Positions 17,341-28,223 of a stretch of DNA of 39,158 nt are shown here, one piece after another. The translations under genes and the position numbers were made by a program. The notes under the pieces are model-generated. The model was given only the letters and a program-made list of their open reading frames with translations. It was not told the DNA's origin and searched no databases. The DNA is taken from contig JAKIUN010000033.1 in the NCBI GenBank assembly GCA_021647505.1, positions 1 to 39,158 of the forward strand, written 5' to 3'. The DNA comes from Gammaproteobacteria bacterium (lineage in GTDB: Bacteria > Pseudomonadota > Gammaproteobacteria > SZUA-152). Position 1 is the stretch's first letter. The number at the start of each line of letters is the position of its first letter.

Positions 17341-17400
17341 CGGGTCAATGTGCTACCTTTGTGAGGTGGGGTGATGGTGCAGTTGTCGAGGTATTATTGA
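17341..17400 (+). pseudogene. Remnant 3' end of a second PAP2-type gene
   Basis: 60 nt aligning without gaps to the last 60 nt of the PAP2 gene (17230-17289). By hand count about 44 of 60 positions match and many of the differences are at third codon positions. The translation is RVNVLPL, stop, GGVMVQLSRYY, stop, against RANVRPLRGGAVLQLTQYF. An in-frame TGA (17362-17364) replaces Arg. The rest of the copy is missing, and the hairpin repeat stands where it would be. Confidence 0.7.
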
Positions 17401-17436
17401 CAAACTGAGAGTAGACGGCATCGGTGGATCCTGATA

Positions 17437-18747
17437 TTGCGAATTACCATTAAAAAAGGGCTCGATATTCCCCTGCCGGGAAAACCTGAGCAATCCATTT
17501 ATCCTGCTCAGGAGGTTACGGCGGTAGCCTTGTTGGGTGCGGACTTTGTTGGGCTTAAACCGAAACTCTTGGTGAGTCCGGGTGATCGCGTCGTTCTCGG
17601 CCAGCCCCTGTTCCACGACAAACACGATCCAGTCGTTCAGTACACCGCCCCCGCTAGCGGAACTGTCGCGGCCGTCAATCGTGGTGCACGGCGGGTTTTG
17701 CAATCAGTGGTCATTGCGTTGGATGAAGGTGCTGGAAAAGAAAAGCGTTTTCCAGCATTTAATGATGAGGAGTTAGCGGGGCTGGGCGAAGACACGGTGA
17801 GGGAAGTTCTCTTATCCTCCGGTTTATGGGCCGCCCTGCGAACCCGACCCTATAACCGGGTTCCACATTCAGGTTCTCAACCACACGCCCTCTTTGTCAC
17901 CGCCATTGATACGCAACCGCTTGCAGCAAATCCCCAAATCATCATCGATTGTCACCGTGAAGCATTTTGTCACGGGCTGCGCGTTATTGCCCGGTTAACA
18001 ACAGGGCCAGTATATCTCTGTACGGAGAGGGATGGCCAGGTTGATGACCCTATGATTGATCGCCTGCAAGTAGTGGCGTTTTCAGGGCCTCATCCGGCGG
18101 GCTTGCCGGGCACGCACATTAACCATTTGTTCCCCGTAAGCGCAGAGAAATCCGTATGGCATATCGGCTACCAGGATGTTATCGCCATCGGCAAGTTGTT
18201 TACCAGCGGGCAAGTCTGGACTGAGCGCGTTGTCGCATTGGGTGGTGCTTCAGTGACCCGGCCCCGGTTGCTGCAAACACGATTGGGCGCGAGTATCGAC
18301 GACCTGGTGCGAGGCGAGATTGCCGGGCATACCCCCTGTCGGATCATCTCCGGCTCTGTGCTGAGTGGCCACATAGCCACGGAGGTGCAGGCATACCTTG
18401 GGCATTATCATCGGCAGGTGTCGGTGATCCACGAAAACAAGAAAAGGCGCCGGCTGTTTGGCTGGTTTCGGGCGCCGGGTGGAAATGAGTCCTTTACGAC
18501 CGCGCTGCACGGCAGGCCGACGGCAATGATTCCAGTGGGTGATTTTGAACGTGTGATGCCGCTGGATATTCTGCCGGTACCCCTGCTGCGTGCATTGCTG
18601 GTGAGAGACACAGACCTGGCGCAAGACCTGGGTTGCCTGGATCTTGCCGAAGAAGACTTGGCCCTGTGTTCGTACGTCTGCCCGGCCAAGTACGATTATG
18701 GTTCGGTGTTGCGTATCAATCTCGACCAAATTGAGAGAGAGGGATAA
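17437..18747 (+). CDS. nqrA: Na+-translocating NADH:quinone reductase subunit A
   Basis: 436 aa with a TTG start at 17437. Its N-terminus, ITIKKGLDIPLPGKPEQ, lines up exactly with known NqrA starts, so the unusual codon is well supported. GGTGGA lies 8 nt upstream. NqrA is the large cytoplasmic subunit of the sodium-pumping NADH:quinone oxidoreductase and contributes to quinone binding. Characteristic segments are GDRVVLGQPLFHDK, YTAPASGTVAAVNRG, ALRTRPYNRVP, ALFVTAIDTQPLAANP and the C-terminal CSYVCPAKYDYGSVLR. It is the first gene of nqrABCDEF-nqrM; the stop and next start share one base (taATG). Confidence 0.95.
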   Translation: MRITIKKGLDIPLPGKPEQSIYPAQEVTAVALLGADFVGLKPKLLVSPGDRVVLGQPLFHDKHDPVVQYTAPASGTVAAVNRGARRVLQSVVIALDEGAGKEKRFPAFNDEELAGLGEDTVREVLLSSGLWAALRTRPYNRVPHSGSQPHALFVTAIDTQPLAANPQIIIDCHREAFCHGLRVIARLTTGPVYLCTERDGQVDDPMIDRLQVVAFSGPHPAGLPGTHINHLFPVSAEKSVWHIGYQDVIAIGKLFTSGQVWTERVVALGGASVTRPRLLQTRLGASIDDLVRGEIAGHTPCRIISGSVLSGHIATEVQAYLGHYHRQVSVIHENKKRRRLFGWFRAPGGNESFTTALHGRPTAMIPVGDFERVMPLDILPVPLLRALLVRDTDLAQDLGCLDLAEEDLALCSYVCPAKYDYGSVLRINLDQIEREG

Positions 18748-19979
18748 TGGCGCCACAGAAGGGACTTGACAGGCTGAGAACAAGGTTTGCCAAGCAGGGT
18801 GAACATTCAATTGCCCGCGCGTTATTTACACTCTTTGATCGGTTTGTCTATTCCACAACCGCGAGCACCGGCACAGGGCCCCACATACGAGACCCGGCCA
18901 ACGTACAGCGGTTGATGAACTATTTTGTCCTCGCCACCCTGCCGTGTTGGATGATCGGTATGTGGAATCTGGGACACCAGACCAATCTCGCCATGGCGCA
19001 ACTGGAATTGGATGTCGCCAGCGGCTGGCGCAGCTGGTTACTTGATTTCCTGGGTATCGGCTTTGATCCGCAAAACATGCTGGCGTGTTTTTGGCACGGA
19101 TTACTGTATTTTTTACCTGTCTTTTTCGTCGCACTATTCGTTGCTGCGGTATGGGAGGCCGTCTTCGCTACTTTTCGCCGCAAACCCGTCGACGAAGGCT
19201 TGTTAGCCATCGTCTGGCTGTACGCGCTACTGCTTCCTGCGACCACACCCCTCTATCAGGTCGTGCTGGGAATGACCTTCGGTTTGGTGGTGGGCAAGGC
19301 GATCTATGGTGGCACGGGTCGTTATCTGGTTAACCCTGCCTTGCTTGCGCTTGCGTTTCATATGTTTTCTTACCCCAATCTGATCTTTGCTGAGGGCGCG
19401 TGGGTACCTGTGCCCGGTTATGAACTGCCGACTACTCTCGAACTGGCGATCAAAGAGGGAGGGGTCACCGCTCTGGAGTCTGCCGGCTATAGTTGGGGAC
19501 AGTTATTTGTTGGCAATCAACCCGGGCCCATGGGAGCAACCTCTCTATTCGGTGTGCTGATTGGTGCCTTGATCCTGCTTGTCCTGGGTGTGGCCTCGTG
19601 GCGCATTATGTTCGGCGGCGTTATCGGCATGGTCGCCGCCGTACTGATCTTTAATGGCCTGGGGCCTGCGGAGAATCCCATCTACGCCATCCCCTGGTAT
19701 TGGCATATGGTATTGGGTGGGTTTGCATTTGGTCTGGTTTTTCTCGCCACGGATCCTGTGCCTGCTGCAACAACCAACGTCGGGCGCTGGATGTTTGGCA
19801 TTACCGTGGGACTGTTGACCGTGGTGATGCGCGTCACCAATCCCTCGCATTTTGAAGGCGTGGTGTTCGCGATTCTGCTTGCAAGTCTGTTGGCGCCGTT
19901 GATGGACTTTGTGGTCGTTGAATTGCACATTCGCAAACGACGCAAACGCCAACGTCGCCGGGTTGAGGCTGGCACATGA
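18747..19979 (+). CDS. nqrB: Na+-NQR subunit B
   Basis: 410 aa inner-membrane protein with about ten TM helices. It carries covalent FMN on Thr265 in the QPGPMGATSLFG segment (equivalent to Thr236 of Vibrio), riboflavin, and part of the Na+ and quinone paths. Seen also: TGTGPHIRDPANVQRLMNYF at the N-terminus, VWLYALLLPATTPLYQ, and HMVLGGFAFGLVFLATDPVPA. The C-terminus is strongly basic (RKRRKRQRRRVE), slightly more than usual. Overlaps nqrC by 4 nt. Confidence 0.95.
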   Translation: MAPQKGLDRLRTRFAKQGEHSIARALFTLFDRFVYSTTASTGTGPHIRDPANVQRLMNYFVLATLPCWMIGMWNLGHQTNLAMAQLELDVASGWRSWLLDFLGIGFDPQNMLACFWHGLLYFLPVFFVALFVAAVWEAVFATFRRKPVDEGLLAIVWLYALLLPATTPLYQVVLGMTFGLVVGKAIYGGTGRYLVNPALLALAFHMFSYPNLIFAEGAWVPVPGYELPTTLELAIKEGGVTALESAGYSWGQLFVGNQPGPMGATSLFGVLIGALILLVLGVASWRIMFGGVIGMVAAVLIFNGLGPAENPIYAIPWYWHMVLGGFAFGLVFLATDPVPAATTNVGRWMFGITVGLLTVVMRVTNPSHFEGVVFAILLASLLAPLMDFVVVELHIRKRRKRQRRRVEAGT

Positions 19980-20779
19980 CCAACGATAGCCCGCTAAAGG
20001 CGATCCTTGTGGTATTGACCGCCGCCCTGGTCTGTTCGATCGTGGTTTCGGTTGCAGCAGTAAGTCTCAGACCGTATCAGCTCGCGCATCAAATATTTAA
20101 TCAGGCCCAGCATATTGTGAAACTCGCGGGCCTCATGCCCACAAATGCAGATGCGCTGTCTAAAAAAGACCTGATGGATATTTTTCTGCAACTGGACGCG
20201 CGCGTTATTGATATTGATGCAGGAAAATTCGAAAAAAATCTGAATCCGGTGACCTTTGATCAACGTAAAGCTGCCGTCGATCCTGAGCGCAGCGTCACTA
20301 TTCCGACCGAGCATGATGTGGCACGTCTAGGGCGTCGTTCACGCTTTGCTACCGCCTATTTGGTGTGGGATGGGGGCCAGCTTAAACGCATTATTCTGCC
20401 AATACACGGGCAGGGAATGTGGTCAACGATCTACGGTTATATTGCGCTGCAAGCGGATCTGAATACGATAGCTGCCGTGACGTTTTACGAGCAGGGAGAG
20501 ACTCCGGGCCTTGGCACCCAAATCCAGCTTCCCGACTGGCAATCGAAGTGGCAGGGGCGGCAACTGTGGGATGGAACCGGCGCATTACGATTCCGCATTG
20601 CAACAGGGCGTGTGGCACCAGAGTCTGCAGCCGCGCGTTATGAAGTGGATGCACTTTCCGGTGCGACGGTCACCGCTGACGGCGTAACCAATCTCGTGCA
20701 TTACTGGTTCGGTGAACATGGTTTTCAACCCTTCCTGACACACCTGCGTGAAACACCACCCATAAGAGCCAATAACTGA
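19976..20779 (+). CDS. nqrC: Na+-NQR subunit C
   Basis: 267 aa. One N-terminal TM helix (AILVVLTAALVCSIVVSVAAV) anchors a periplasmic domain. The covalent FMN site is Thr231 in DALSGATVTADG, the SGAT motif used by the flavin transferase ApbE. ETPGLGTQI is the conserved flavin-pocket segment. No apbE gene is visible in the window, so the flavin must be attached by an enzyme encoded elsewhere. Start overlaps nqrB (ATGA). Confidence 0.95.
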   Translation: MTNDSPLKAILVVLTAALVCSIVVSVAAVSLRPYQLAHQIFNQAQHIVKLAGLMPTNADALSKKDLMDIFLQLDARVIDIDAGKFEKNLNPVTFDQRKAAVDPERSVTIPTEHDVARLGRRSRFATAYLVWDGGQLKRIILPIHGQGMWSTIYGYIALQADLNTIAAVTFYEQGETPGLGTQIQLPDWQSKWQGRQLWDGTGALRFRIATGRVAPESAAARYEVDALSGATVTADGVTNLVHYWFGEHGFQPFLTHLRETPPIRANN

Positions 20780-20791
20780 GGGCAAAAGTCC

Positions 20792-21448
20792 ATGACGATG
20801 CGTGACGTACTGTTTGACCCGTTGCTGAACAAGAATCCCATCACATTCCAGGTGCTGGGAATATGCTCCGCCCTGGCTATTACCAACTCGTTACTATCGG
20901 CGCTCGTTATGGGTCTTTCGGTGACGGCGGTGCTGGCCTTTTCAAATATGTCCATCAGCCTGATTCGCCACCACTTGCCTGCCAGCGTGCGAATTATCGT
21001 ACAGATTACCATCATCGCCTCGGCCGTTATTATTGTTGACCAGCTACTTAAAGCCTTTTTGCCGGAAACGGCGCGAATCCTTTCGGTTTATGTCGGCCTG
21101 ATCGTGACCAACTGTATCGTACTCGGGCGTGCGGAAACATTTGCCATGCAGAATCCGGTGGGTCGCAGTGTGTTGGATGGCATTGGTAACGGTCTGGGCT
21201 TCGGCATGATTTTAATTATTGTCGCGACAATCCGCGAATTGTTTGGTAATGGCTCGCTAATGGGGGTTTCCATATTGCCGCTGGTAAGCAATGACGGCTG
21301 GTATGTCCCCAATGAAATGCTGCTGCTTCCTCCCAGCGCATTCTTTATCATCGGTTTTCTGGTCTGGGTCATCCGCAGCTGGAAACCGGAACAGGTCGAA
21401 CCAGCAGACTACCCACCCATCCCCAACCGGGCAACTGAGGCGGAGTAA
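20792..21448 (+). CDS. nqrD: Na+-NQR subunit D
   Basis: 218 aa, six-helix membrane protein homologous to NqrE and Rnf[21 protein letters not shown] opens the protein, and [19 protein letters not shown] contains the conserved Cys of the membrane-embedded iron-sulfur centre formed with NqrE. Starts 12 nt after nqrC and runs to within 4 nt of nqrE. Confidence 0.95.
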   Translation: MTMRDVLFDPLLNKNPITFQVLGICSALAITNSLLSALVMGLSVTAVLAFSNMSISLIRHHLPASVRIIVQITIIASAVIIVDQLLKAFLPETARILSVYVGLIVTNCIVLGRAETFAMQNPVGRSVLDGIGNGLGFGMILIIVATIRELFGNGSLMGVSILPLVSNDGWYVPNEMLLLPPSAFFIIGFLVWVIRSWKPEQVEPADYPPIPNRATEAE

Positions 21449-21452
21449 AACA

Positions 21453-22061
21453 ATGGACAACCTTTTTGGTATTTTCCTGCGTTCGATCTTTGTCGAGAAT
21501 CTTGCGCTGGCATTCTTTCTTGGTATGTGCACTTTTCTTGCCGTCTCCAAACAGATCAAAACCAGTCTGGGACTGGGGCTTGCCGTTATCGTCGTGCTGG
21601 GCATCAGTGTGCCGATCAATAACCTCCTCTACAATGCTTTTCTGCGCGAAGGGGCATTGGGCTGGGCAAACCTTGGCGCTTTTGATTTCAGCTATCTCAG
21701 TCTCATCAGCTTCATCGCGGTTATTGCCGCAATGGTGCAAATTCTTGAAATGATACTGAGTCGATATTTCCCGATACTGCACAGTAATCTGGGTATTTTT
21801 TTACCCCTGCTTACGGTGAATTGTGCAATTCTTGGCGCCTCGCTATTTATGGTGCAGCGTGATTATAATTTTTCTGAAAGTGCTGTTTACGGACTGGGCG
21901 CGGGTGTGGGCTGGGCATTGGCTATTGCTACCCTGGCCGGCCTGCGAGAGAAGATGAGATACTGCGATGTCCCTGCGGGTTTGCAAGGGCTGGGCATCAC
22001 CTTTATTACTGCCGGCTTGATATCCCTGGCGTTTATGGCAATGGCAGGCATTGAGCTGTAG
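21453..22061 (+). CDS. nqrE: Na+-NQR subunit E
   Basis: 202 aa from ATG 21453, chosen by homology to NqrE ([21 protein letters not shown]) and a GGAG site 7 nt upstream. A longer in-frame reading begins inside nqrD and is rejected. Six TM helices. [14 protein letters not shown] and [13 protein letters not shown] hold the two Cys that, with those of NqrD, bind the intramembrane iron-sulfur cluster. [19 protein letters not shown] is also diagnostic. Confidence 0.95.
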   Translation: MDNLFGIFLRSIFVENLALAFFLGMCTFLAVSKQIKTSLGLGLAVIVVLGISVPINNLLYNAFLREGALGWANLGAFDFSYLSLISFIAVIAAMVQILEMILSRYFPILHSNLGIFLPLLTVNCAILGASLFMVQRDYNFSESAVYGLGAGVGWALAIATLAGLREKMRYCDVPAGLQGLGITFITAGLISLAFMAMAGIEL

Positions 22062-22085
22062 CGCTCACGAGACTTGGCGCAAACC

Positions 22086-23309
22086 ATGCAAGAAATAATC
22101 TATAGCGTGTTATTGTTTACGGGTATCCTGATGGTTCTTGCCCTTATCATCCTGGCTGCGCGCTCACGACTAGTTCCACACAGAAAAGTTACACTGACCG
22201 TTAACGAAGAGCGCAAGCTCAGCGTACCGGCAGGTGGAAAGCTCCTTGGTGCATTGGCCGATAATGAAATATATGTGCCCGCCGCCTGTGGTGGCTGTGG
22301 CACCTGTGGGCAATGCCGCGTCAACATTCTGCAGGGGGGCGGCCCGTTGTTGCCGACGGAGGCCTCGCATATCAGTAAACGCGAAGCCGCCAGGGGGGTT
22401 CGCCTTGCCTGCCAGGTGGCGGTGTTGCAGGATCTAAAAATACAGGTTGCCGAGGCGGTATTTGGCGTCAAACGCTGGCAGTGTACGGTGCGCTCCAACA
22501 ATAATGTCGCCACCTTTATCAAAGAACTCGTGCTTGAGCTTCCCGCCAGTGAAACAATGAATTTCCGCGCGGGTGGTTATATTCTAATCGAATGCCCTCC
22601 TCACCATGTGCGCTATGCGGATTTTGATATTCCCGAAGCCTATCGCGACGATTGGGAACGGTTCGGTTTTCTTGAGCTGGAGTCCACCGTCAAAGAACCT
22701 CTGACGCGAGCCTATTCAATGGCCAACTATCCCGAGGAGAATGACATTATTATGCTCAATGTGCGTTGTGCGACACCGCCGCCCAAAATGCCAGCCGATA
22801 CGCCACCCGGCGCCATGTCCTCCTATATTTTCAGTCTGAAGCCGGGCGACAAGGTGACTGTCTCCGGGCCCTTTGGTGAGTTTTTTGCCAGGGACACCGA
22901 TGCTGAAATGATTTTTATTGGTGCCGGAGCCGGCATGGCACCCATGCGTTCACACATTCTGGATCAACTCAAGCGACTGAAAAGCACACGGACAATCAGC
23001 TTTTGGTATGGCGCCCGCAGTTTGCGCGAAGCCTTTTATATCGAAGAATTTACACAGCTGGCGGAAGAATACGAAAATTTTACATGGTCTATGGCACTGT
23101 CACGCCCACTGCCTGAAGACAATTGGACGGGGCCGACAGGCTACATTCACGATGTGCTTTACGAGTCCTATCTGAAGGATCACCCTGCGCCGGAGGACTG
23201 TGAATATTACCTGTGTGGCCCGCCCATGATGACCGCTTCGGTTACACAAATGCTCGACAGTTTAGGCGTGGATAAAGAGAATATCCTGTTCGACAATTTC
23301 GGTGGTTAA
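22086..23309 (+). CDS. nqrF: Na+-NQR subunit F (NADH dehydrogenase subunit)
   Basis: 407 aa from ATG 22086; a TTG four codons earlier is possible and both ribosome sites are weak. One TM helix, then a 2Fe-2S ferredoxin domain with Cys68, Cys74 and Cys77 ([10 protein letters not shown]) and a fourth Cys in RLACQVAV, then FAD ([11 protein letters not shown]) and NADH ([18 protein letters not shown]) domains ending in the aromatic LFDNFGG. It accepts electrons from NADH and passes them via FAD and the cluster to NqrDE. The extra Cys71 inside the cluster loop is not a ligand in the family. Confidence 0.95.
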   Translation: MQEIIYSVLLFTGILMVLALIILAARSRLVPHRKVTLTVNEERKLSVPAGGKLLGALADNEIYVPAACGGCGTCGQCRVNILQGGGPLLPTEASHISKREAARGVRLACQVAVLQDLKIQVAEAVFGVKRWQCTVRSNNNVATFIKELVLELPASETMNFRAGGYILIECPPHHVRYADFDIPEAYRDDWERFGFLELESTVKEPLTRAYSMANYPEENDIIMLNVRCATPPPKMPADTPPGAMSSYIFSLKPGDKVTVSGPFGEFFARDTDAEMIFIGAGAGMAPMRSHILDQLKRLKSTRTISFWYGARSLREAFYIEEFTQLAEEYENFTWSMALSRPLPEDNWTGPTGYIHDVLYESYLKDHPAPEDCEYYLCGPPMMTASVTQMLDSLGVDKENILFDNFGG

Positions 23310-23312
23310 TAA

Positions 23313-23501
23313 ATGGAAATCTTCATCGGCAGTTTTATTGTTTTCATTATTAGCAGTTTGGCGCTCTCACTGGGACTTTTGCTCCGGGGCCGTTCATTGC
23401 GACCTGGCTGCGGACGGGGAGAGGGACGTTGTCAAAGTGCTTGTGGCAAGCGCCGCTGTGCGAATCGCTCAAACCACTCCATAACGCCACCGGAGGCATA
23501 A
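23313..23501 (+). CDS. nqrM: Na+-NQR maturation protein NqrM
   Basis: 62 aa. An N-terminal TM helix (FIGSFIVFIISSLALSLGLLL) and then a short Cys-rich tail with Cys at about 33, 40, 44 and 49 fit NqrM (DUF539), needed to deliver iron for the NqrDE cluster. It begins 3 nt after nqrF, the usual place for this gene. The tail (GCGRGEGRCQSACGKRRC) is more basic than in Vibrio. Confidence 0.85.
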   Translation: MEIFIGSFIVFIISSLALSLGLLLRGRSLRPGCGRGEGRCQSACGKRRCANRSNHSITPPEA

Positions 23502-23503
23502 GC

Positions 23504-23899
23504 ATGTTCCCTTCAATTTGTGTGCGTGATTACATGACGACAACCCTGTTCACCCTGCAACAAAGTCTGGAAGTCTTGCGCGCCGTACGCATCTTGGTCG
23601 AAAACGATATTTCAGGGGCTCCCGTCGTCGATGAGAATGGCAAGCTTGTCGGTATACTGACCGAGCGCGATTGCATGCGCATCGATCTGGAGGCGGGCTA
23701 TTATGAAGACTATGGTGGCCGGGTCGAGAACTATATGAGCAAGAACGTTGTCTCCATTGGGCCAGATATGAGTATTCTGGAGCTTGCAAAGCGCTTTATC
23801 GATGCGCCCTATCGTCGTTATCCGGTGGTGAAAAATGATCGCCTTATCGGACTGATAAGCCGTCGTGACGTTATGCGTGCTCTGGACGAATTGTGGTGA
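23504..23899 (+). CDS. Two-CBS-domain protein
   Basis: 131 aa. Two CBS modules: YMTTTLFTLQQSLEVLRAVRILVENDISGAPVVDENGKLVGILTERD and YMSKNVVSIGPDMSILELAKRF...YPVVKNDRLIGLISRRDVMRAL. The second ends nearly at the C-terminus, so no catalytic domain is attached. CBS pairs bind adenine nucleotides and often act as energy sensors. The start at 23504 has CGGAGG 7 nt upstream and lies 2 nt after nqrM, so it should be co-expressed with the NQR genes. Its target is unknown. Confidence 0.85.
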   Translation: MFPSICVRDYMTTTLFTLQQSLEVLRAVRILVENDISGAPVVDENGKLVGILTERDCMRIDLEAGYYEDYGGRVENYMSKNVVSIGPDMSILELAKRFIDAPYRRYPVVKNDRLIGLISRRDVMRALDELW

Positions 23900-24136
23900 G
23901 TCCCGGTCAGGTCGCCACAGGGGAGGTATCGCGCATGCCGTGGGCCTCATGATCCTTGCATATTTTGATTGAGAGCCTATGGTAAGGAGCGGTCGATGTG
24001 ATGTACATCGAGTTGGCCAGGCCAATCGTATTCGTGAGGGAGCCTCGTCGGCCACCAGTAAAGCTTCAATAGCTCATGCCGATAGGTTTGCTATCTTTAT
24101 CCTGCCGGGTTTAACGACAAAAATGCCATCCACAGA

Positions 24137-26989
24137 ATGATGAAAGACCTGTACGAAAACAGTTATTTATACAGTGCCAATGCGCCCTTCGTCGAGGCCC
24201 GTTACGCAGAATATCTACGTGACCCGGGATCCGTCGGCGAGGACTGGCGTGACTTTTTCCGCCAGATGCAGACACAGGGCCTGGCACCCGAAGCAGAGCC
24301 GGATCATACGATGATTCGTGAGGAATTTGCGCGGCTCACCCGGCAGCCGCGTGCACTACAGCTGGCTGCGGCCGGTGCAACGCCAAGTGCCTCCTGTGTT
24401 GATGCCAAGCAGGTGGCGGTACTACAGTTGATCAATGCCTATCGTTTCCGTGGCCATCAGAATGCCGATCTGGATCCTCTGCATCTGCGTGAAGAAATCC
24501 TGGTGCCGGAACTGCACCCGGCCTTTCACAAGCTCGATGATGACGACATGAATCAGGTGTTCAATACCGGCTCCCTGGTCGGCCCGGAGCGCGCGCCTCT
24601 GCGTGATATTCTGCGCAGTCTGAGGCGTATCTATTGCGGACACCTGGGCGTCGAGTACATGCATATCACCGACACCCAGGAAAAACGTTGGCTGCAACAA
24701 CGCTTGGAAGGGCCAGAGGCCGATCCATTGCTGGAGGAAAGTAAGCAGCGTGAAATCATGGAGCGCATTGTCGCCGCCAGTGAGTTCGAGAAATATCTGC
24801 ATACCCGTTATGTGGGGCAAAAGCGCTTTTCCCTGGAAGGCGCCGAATGTCTGATTCCCCTGTTGCATCAGCTGGTACAACAGGCCGGCGAACAGGGTAT
24901 CAGCGAGGTGGTGCTGGGCATGGCCCATCGTGGTCGCCTTAATGTGCTGACCAATATTCTTGGCAAGGCCCCGGCCAGTCTGTTCGAGGAATTCGAGGGC
25001 AAATCCGCCGGCGCGGCGAAAAATGGCTCCGGTGATGTGAAATACCATCAGGGCTTTTCCTCTGACATCCGTACCCCGGGCGGCATTGTGCATTTTGCCC
25101 TGTTGTTCAATCCCTCGCACCTGGAGATCGTCGACCCGGTAGTGGGTGGCTCGGTGCGTGCACGTCAGCACCGCCGCAAGGACACCCTCGGCAACAGCGT
25201 GCTACCGGTGCTGATTCACGGCGATGCGGCCTTTTCCGGGCAGGGCGTGGTGATGGAGAATTTCAACATGTCGCAGGCGCGTGGTTTCAGCATCGGCGGC
25301 ACCGTGCACATCATCATCAACAACCAGATCGGTTTCACCACCAGCAATCCGCTGGACTCCCGTTCCACCACCTATTGCACGGAAGTGGCGCGTATGATTC
25401 AGGCGCCTATTCTGCACGTCAATGGCGACGACCCGGAGGCCGTGGCGCGTGCAATATGTATCGCCCTGGATTTCCGTATGGTGTATCACAAGGATGTGGT
25501 GGTGGATCTGGTGTGCTATCGCCGCCATGGCCACAGCGAGGCCGACGAGCCGGCGGCGACCCAGCCCATGATGTACAAAAAAATCCGTCACCATGCCCGT
25601 GTCGGCCAACTCTATGCCGATCTGCTGGTGGATCAGGGGGTGATGACGGAAGACGATATCGATGCCCTGACGCGGCACTATCGCGAACGTCTGGATGCCG
25701 GTGAGACCGTCGCCCCGAGCATTGTTACGGAAGCCTTCGACAAACCCTATTGGGTGGACTGGCGGCCCTACCTGGACGGCCGTTGGGATGAGGACGTGGA
25801 TACCCGCATCGTCGCCGACAAGGTCGAGGCACTGATTACGACACTCAACCACTTGCCGGAAAATCTGGTGCTGCACAAGCAGGTGCGGCGAATTCTCGAT
25901 GACCGGCTGAAAATGGCCCGTGGTGAGCTGTCCATGGACTGGGGATTCGCCGAGACGCTGGCTTATGCCTCATTGCTGGAGGAAGGTTACTCTGTGCGTC
26001 TGTCCGGGCAGGATAGCGGCCGTGGCACCTTTTTCCATCGCCACGCCATTCTCCACGACCAGCAGACCGGCCATAGCCATGTGCCGTTGCAGAATCTTTA
26101 TGAGGGACAACCGGACTTCGTGGCCATCGACTCCCTGCTTTCCGAAGAGGCGGTGCTGGGCTTCGAATACGGCTACAGTACCGCTGCGCCCTACGGACTG
26201 AATATCTGGGAGGCGCAGTTCGGTGATTTCGCCAATGGTGCGCAGGTGGTGATCGACCAGTTTATCACCTCCGGCGCAGCCAAATGGGGGCGTCTCAGCG
26301 GCCTGGTGATGTTTCTGCCGCATGGTTTCGACGGCCAGGGGCCGGAGCATTCCTCGGCGCGCATTGAGCGCTACTTGCAGCTGTGTGCGGAAGACAATGT
26401 GCAGGTGTGTATGCCCAGTGAACCGGCGCAGATGTTTCATTTGTTGCGGCGGCAGATGAAGCGCAGGCTGCGTACGCCGCTGATCGTCATGACCCCCAAA
26501 AGCCTGCTGCGTCACAAGCTGTCCACCTCGCATCTCGTCGATCTCAGCGAAGGTGATTTTCGCCTGGTGATCAGTGATCCGGATATCAGCGATGTGACAC
26601 AGGTGCGACGAGTGGTCGTCTGTAGTGGCAAGGTGTTCTATGATCTGCTCGATGCCCGGCGAAAACGGAACATAGACGATGTGGCGATCATCCGCATCGA
26701 GCAGTTTTATCCCTTTCCCACCGAGGCATTTTGCGCCGAGCTGGATCGTTACATCGACGCTGCTGAGGTGGTCTGGTGTCAGGAAGAGCCACAGAATCAA
26801 GGTGCCTGGCAGTACATCCGGCCCATGCTCAGGGATAGCAAACGCGATGAACAGAACCTGCTCTATGCCGGACGTCAGGCCTCGGCCTCACCGGCGGTGG
26901 GCAGTTACCGGAAACATATCGAGCAGTTGCACGAGCTATTGGATACGGCGCTGGGAAGCCGTCGGCGTGTGATGGAGGATGCTGAATGA
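24137..26989 (+). CDS. sucA: 2-oxoglutarate dehydrogenase E1 component
   Basis: 950 aa thiamine-diphosphate enzyme that decarboxylates 2-oxoglutarate and passes the succinyl group to SucB. The N-terminal 2-OGDH segment ([21 protein letters not shown]) is typical of SucA. Thiamine and active-site motifs include [14 protein letters not shown] (His about 264), [30 protein letters not shown], and the C-terminal [14 protein letters not shown]. Length is near the usual 930-950 aa. ATG 24137 (or the next codon, also ATG) has only a weak ribosome site. The 237-nt upstream gap has no clear promoter by eye. Overlaps sucB by 4 nt. Confidence 0.95.
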   Translation: MMKDLYENSYLYSANAPFVEARYAEYLRDPGSVGEDWRDFFRQMQTQGLAPEAEPDHTMIREEFARLTRQPRALQLAAAGATPSASCVDAKQVAVLQLINAYRFRGHQNADLDPLHLREEILVPELHPAFHKLDDDDMNQVFNTGSLVGPERAPLRDILRSLRRIYCGHLGVEYMHITDTQEKRWLQQRLEGPEADPLLEESKQREIMERIVAASEFEKYLHTRYVGQKRFSLEGAECLIPLLHQLVQQAGEQGISEVVLGMAHRGRLNVLTNILGKAPASLFEEFEGKSAGAAKNGSGDVKYHQGFSSDIRTPGGIVHFALLFNPSHLEIVDPVVGGSVRARQHRRKDTLGNSVLPVLIHGDAAFSGQGVVMENFNMSQARGFSIGGTVHIIINNQIGFTTSNPLDSRSTTYCTEVARMIQAPILHVNGDDPEAVARAICIALDFRMVYHKDVVVDLVCYRRHGHSEADEPAATQPMMYKKIRHHARVGQLYADLLVDQGVMTEDDIDALTRHYRERLDAGETVAPSIVTEAFDKPYWVDWRPYLDGRWDEDVDTRIVADKVEALITTLNHLPENLVLHKQVRRILDDRLKMARGELSMDWGFAETLAYASLLEEGYSVRLSGQDSGRGTFFHRHAILHDQQTGHSHVPLQNLYEGQPDFVAIDSLLSEEAVLGFEYGYSTAAPYGLNIWEAQFGDFANGAQVVIDQFITSGAAKWGRLSGLVMFLPHGFDGQGPEHSSARIERYLQLCAEDNVQVCMPSEPAQMFHLLRRQMKRRLRTPLIVMTPKSLLRHKLSTSHLVDLSEGDFRLVISDPDISDVTQVRRVVVCSGKVFYDLLDARRKRNIDDVAIIRIEQFYPFPTEAFCAELDRYIDAAEVVWCQEEPQNQGAWQYIRPMLRDSKRDEQNLLYAGRQASASPAVGSYRKHIEQLHELLDTALGSRRRVMEDAE

Positions 26990-28221
26990 AGATTGAAGTA
27001 AAGGTGCCCATGCTGTCGGAATCGGTGGCCGAGGCGACATTGCTCAACTGGCATAAAAAGCCGGGCGAGGCGGTACAGCGCGATGAAAATCTGCTGGATA
27101 TCGAGACGGACAAAGTGGTGTTAGAGGTCGTTGCCCCCGCCGATGGCGTGTTGCAGGAGGTATTTCGTGAGGACGGTGATGTGGTCACCAGCGACGAGGT
27201 CATTGCGGTCATCGACAGTGAAGGCAAGGCAAGCGTGGAGCGCGCCAGACCGGCTATCGCTATGGAGGCCGCTGGCGTCTCGCCGTTGGCAGACAATCAT
27301 GAAACGGCCTCGTCGGTGGTGGTTTCTTTCAGCCCGGCGGTACGCAAGCTAATGGCGGAGAACAACATCGATCCGGCACGCATCCACGGTACCGGCCGTG
27401 ACAACCGTATCACCAAGGCCGACATCCTGGAATACCTGAATGCACGCGGTGGCAAGAGCGGCCGCCCGCTGCCCGGGCAGGCGGCGGCGACTCCGTTACC
27501 CAGTGTGCCGGTAGTGGACGGCCGCCTCGAAAAACGTGTGCCCATGAGCCGCCTGCGCGCGCGCGTCGCCGAACGCCTGAAAGAGGCACAGAATACCGCC
27601 GCCATCCTTACCACCTTCAACGAAGTCAACATGAAGCCGGTGATGGATCTGCGCAATAAGTACAAGGACGACTTTGAAAAAAAGCACGGCACGCGCCTGG
27701 GTTTCATGTCCTTCTTCACCCGTGCCGTGGTGGAAGCGCTGAAACAGTTTCCGGTGATCAATGCCTCGCTGGATGGCCAGGACATCGTCTACCACGGTTA
27801 CTACGATATCGGCATTGCGGTGGGCTCGCCACGCGGGCTGGTGGTGCCGATACTGCGTGATGTCGAACAGATGAATTTTGCTGGGATTGAAGCGACGATC
27901 CGGGATTTCGGTCAGCGCGCGCAGGACGGTAAATTGACTCTGGACGAGTTGACCGGCGGCACCTTCAGTATCACCAATGGTGGTGTGTTCGGTTCCCTGC
28001 TCTCCACGCCTATTCTCAATCCGCCGCAGAGTGCGATCCTTGGCATGCACAAGATCCAGGAGCGACCGGTGGTGGAAAATGGCGAGATCGTCATCCGCCC
28101 CATCATGTATCTTGCCTTGTCTTATGATCATCGTATCATCGACGGTAAGGATGCCGTGTTGTTTCTGGTGGCCATCAAAGATGCCCTGGAAGACCCGGCG
28201 CGGATACTCTTGGAGTTGTGA
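26986..28221 (+). CDS. sucB: Dihydrolipoyllysine succinyltransferase (E2 of 2-oxoglutarate dehydrogenase)
   Basis: 411 aa. A single lipoyl domain (1-75) with Lys43 in ETDKV is followed by a linker, a peripheral-subunit-binding domain (about 108-146; [27 protein letters not shown]) and the catalytic trimer-forming domain. Active site: [19 protein letters not shown], with His382 and Asp386. It forms the core of the complex with SucA and Lpd. The start overlaps sucA (ATGA). Confidence 0.95.
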   Translation: MKIEVKVPMLSESVAEATLLNWHKKPGEAVQRDENLLDIETDKVVLEVVAPADGVLQEVFREDGDVVTSDEVIAVIDSEGKASVERARPAIAMEAAGVSPLADNHETASSVVVSFSPAVRKLMAENNIDPARIHGTGRDNRITKADILEYLNARGGKSGRPLPGQAAATPLPSVPVVDGRLEKRVPMSRLRARVAERLKEAQNTAAILTTFNEVNMKPVMDLRNKYKDDFEKKHGTRLGFMSFFTRAVVEALKQFPVINASLDGQDIVYHGYYDIGIAVGSPRGLVVPILRDVEQMNFAGIEATIRDFGQRAQDGKLTLDELTGGTFSITNGGVFGSLLSTPILNPPQSAILGMHKIQERPVVENGEIVIRPIMYLALSYDHRIIDGKDAVLFLVAIKDALEDPARILLEL

Positions 28222-28223
28222 TT

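Noticed and set aside
17397-17402. Perfect TTGACA as -35 of an nqr promoter
   Set aside because: No -10-like hexamer lies 15-19 nt downstream (ATCGGT at the best position).
24422-26800. Long minus-strand frames opposite sucA
   Set aside because: They are mirror frames of strong codon bias in sucA and look like nothing known.
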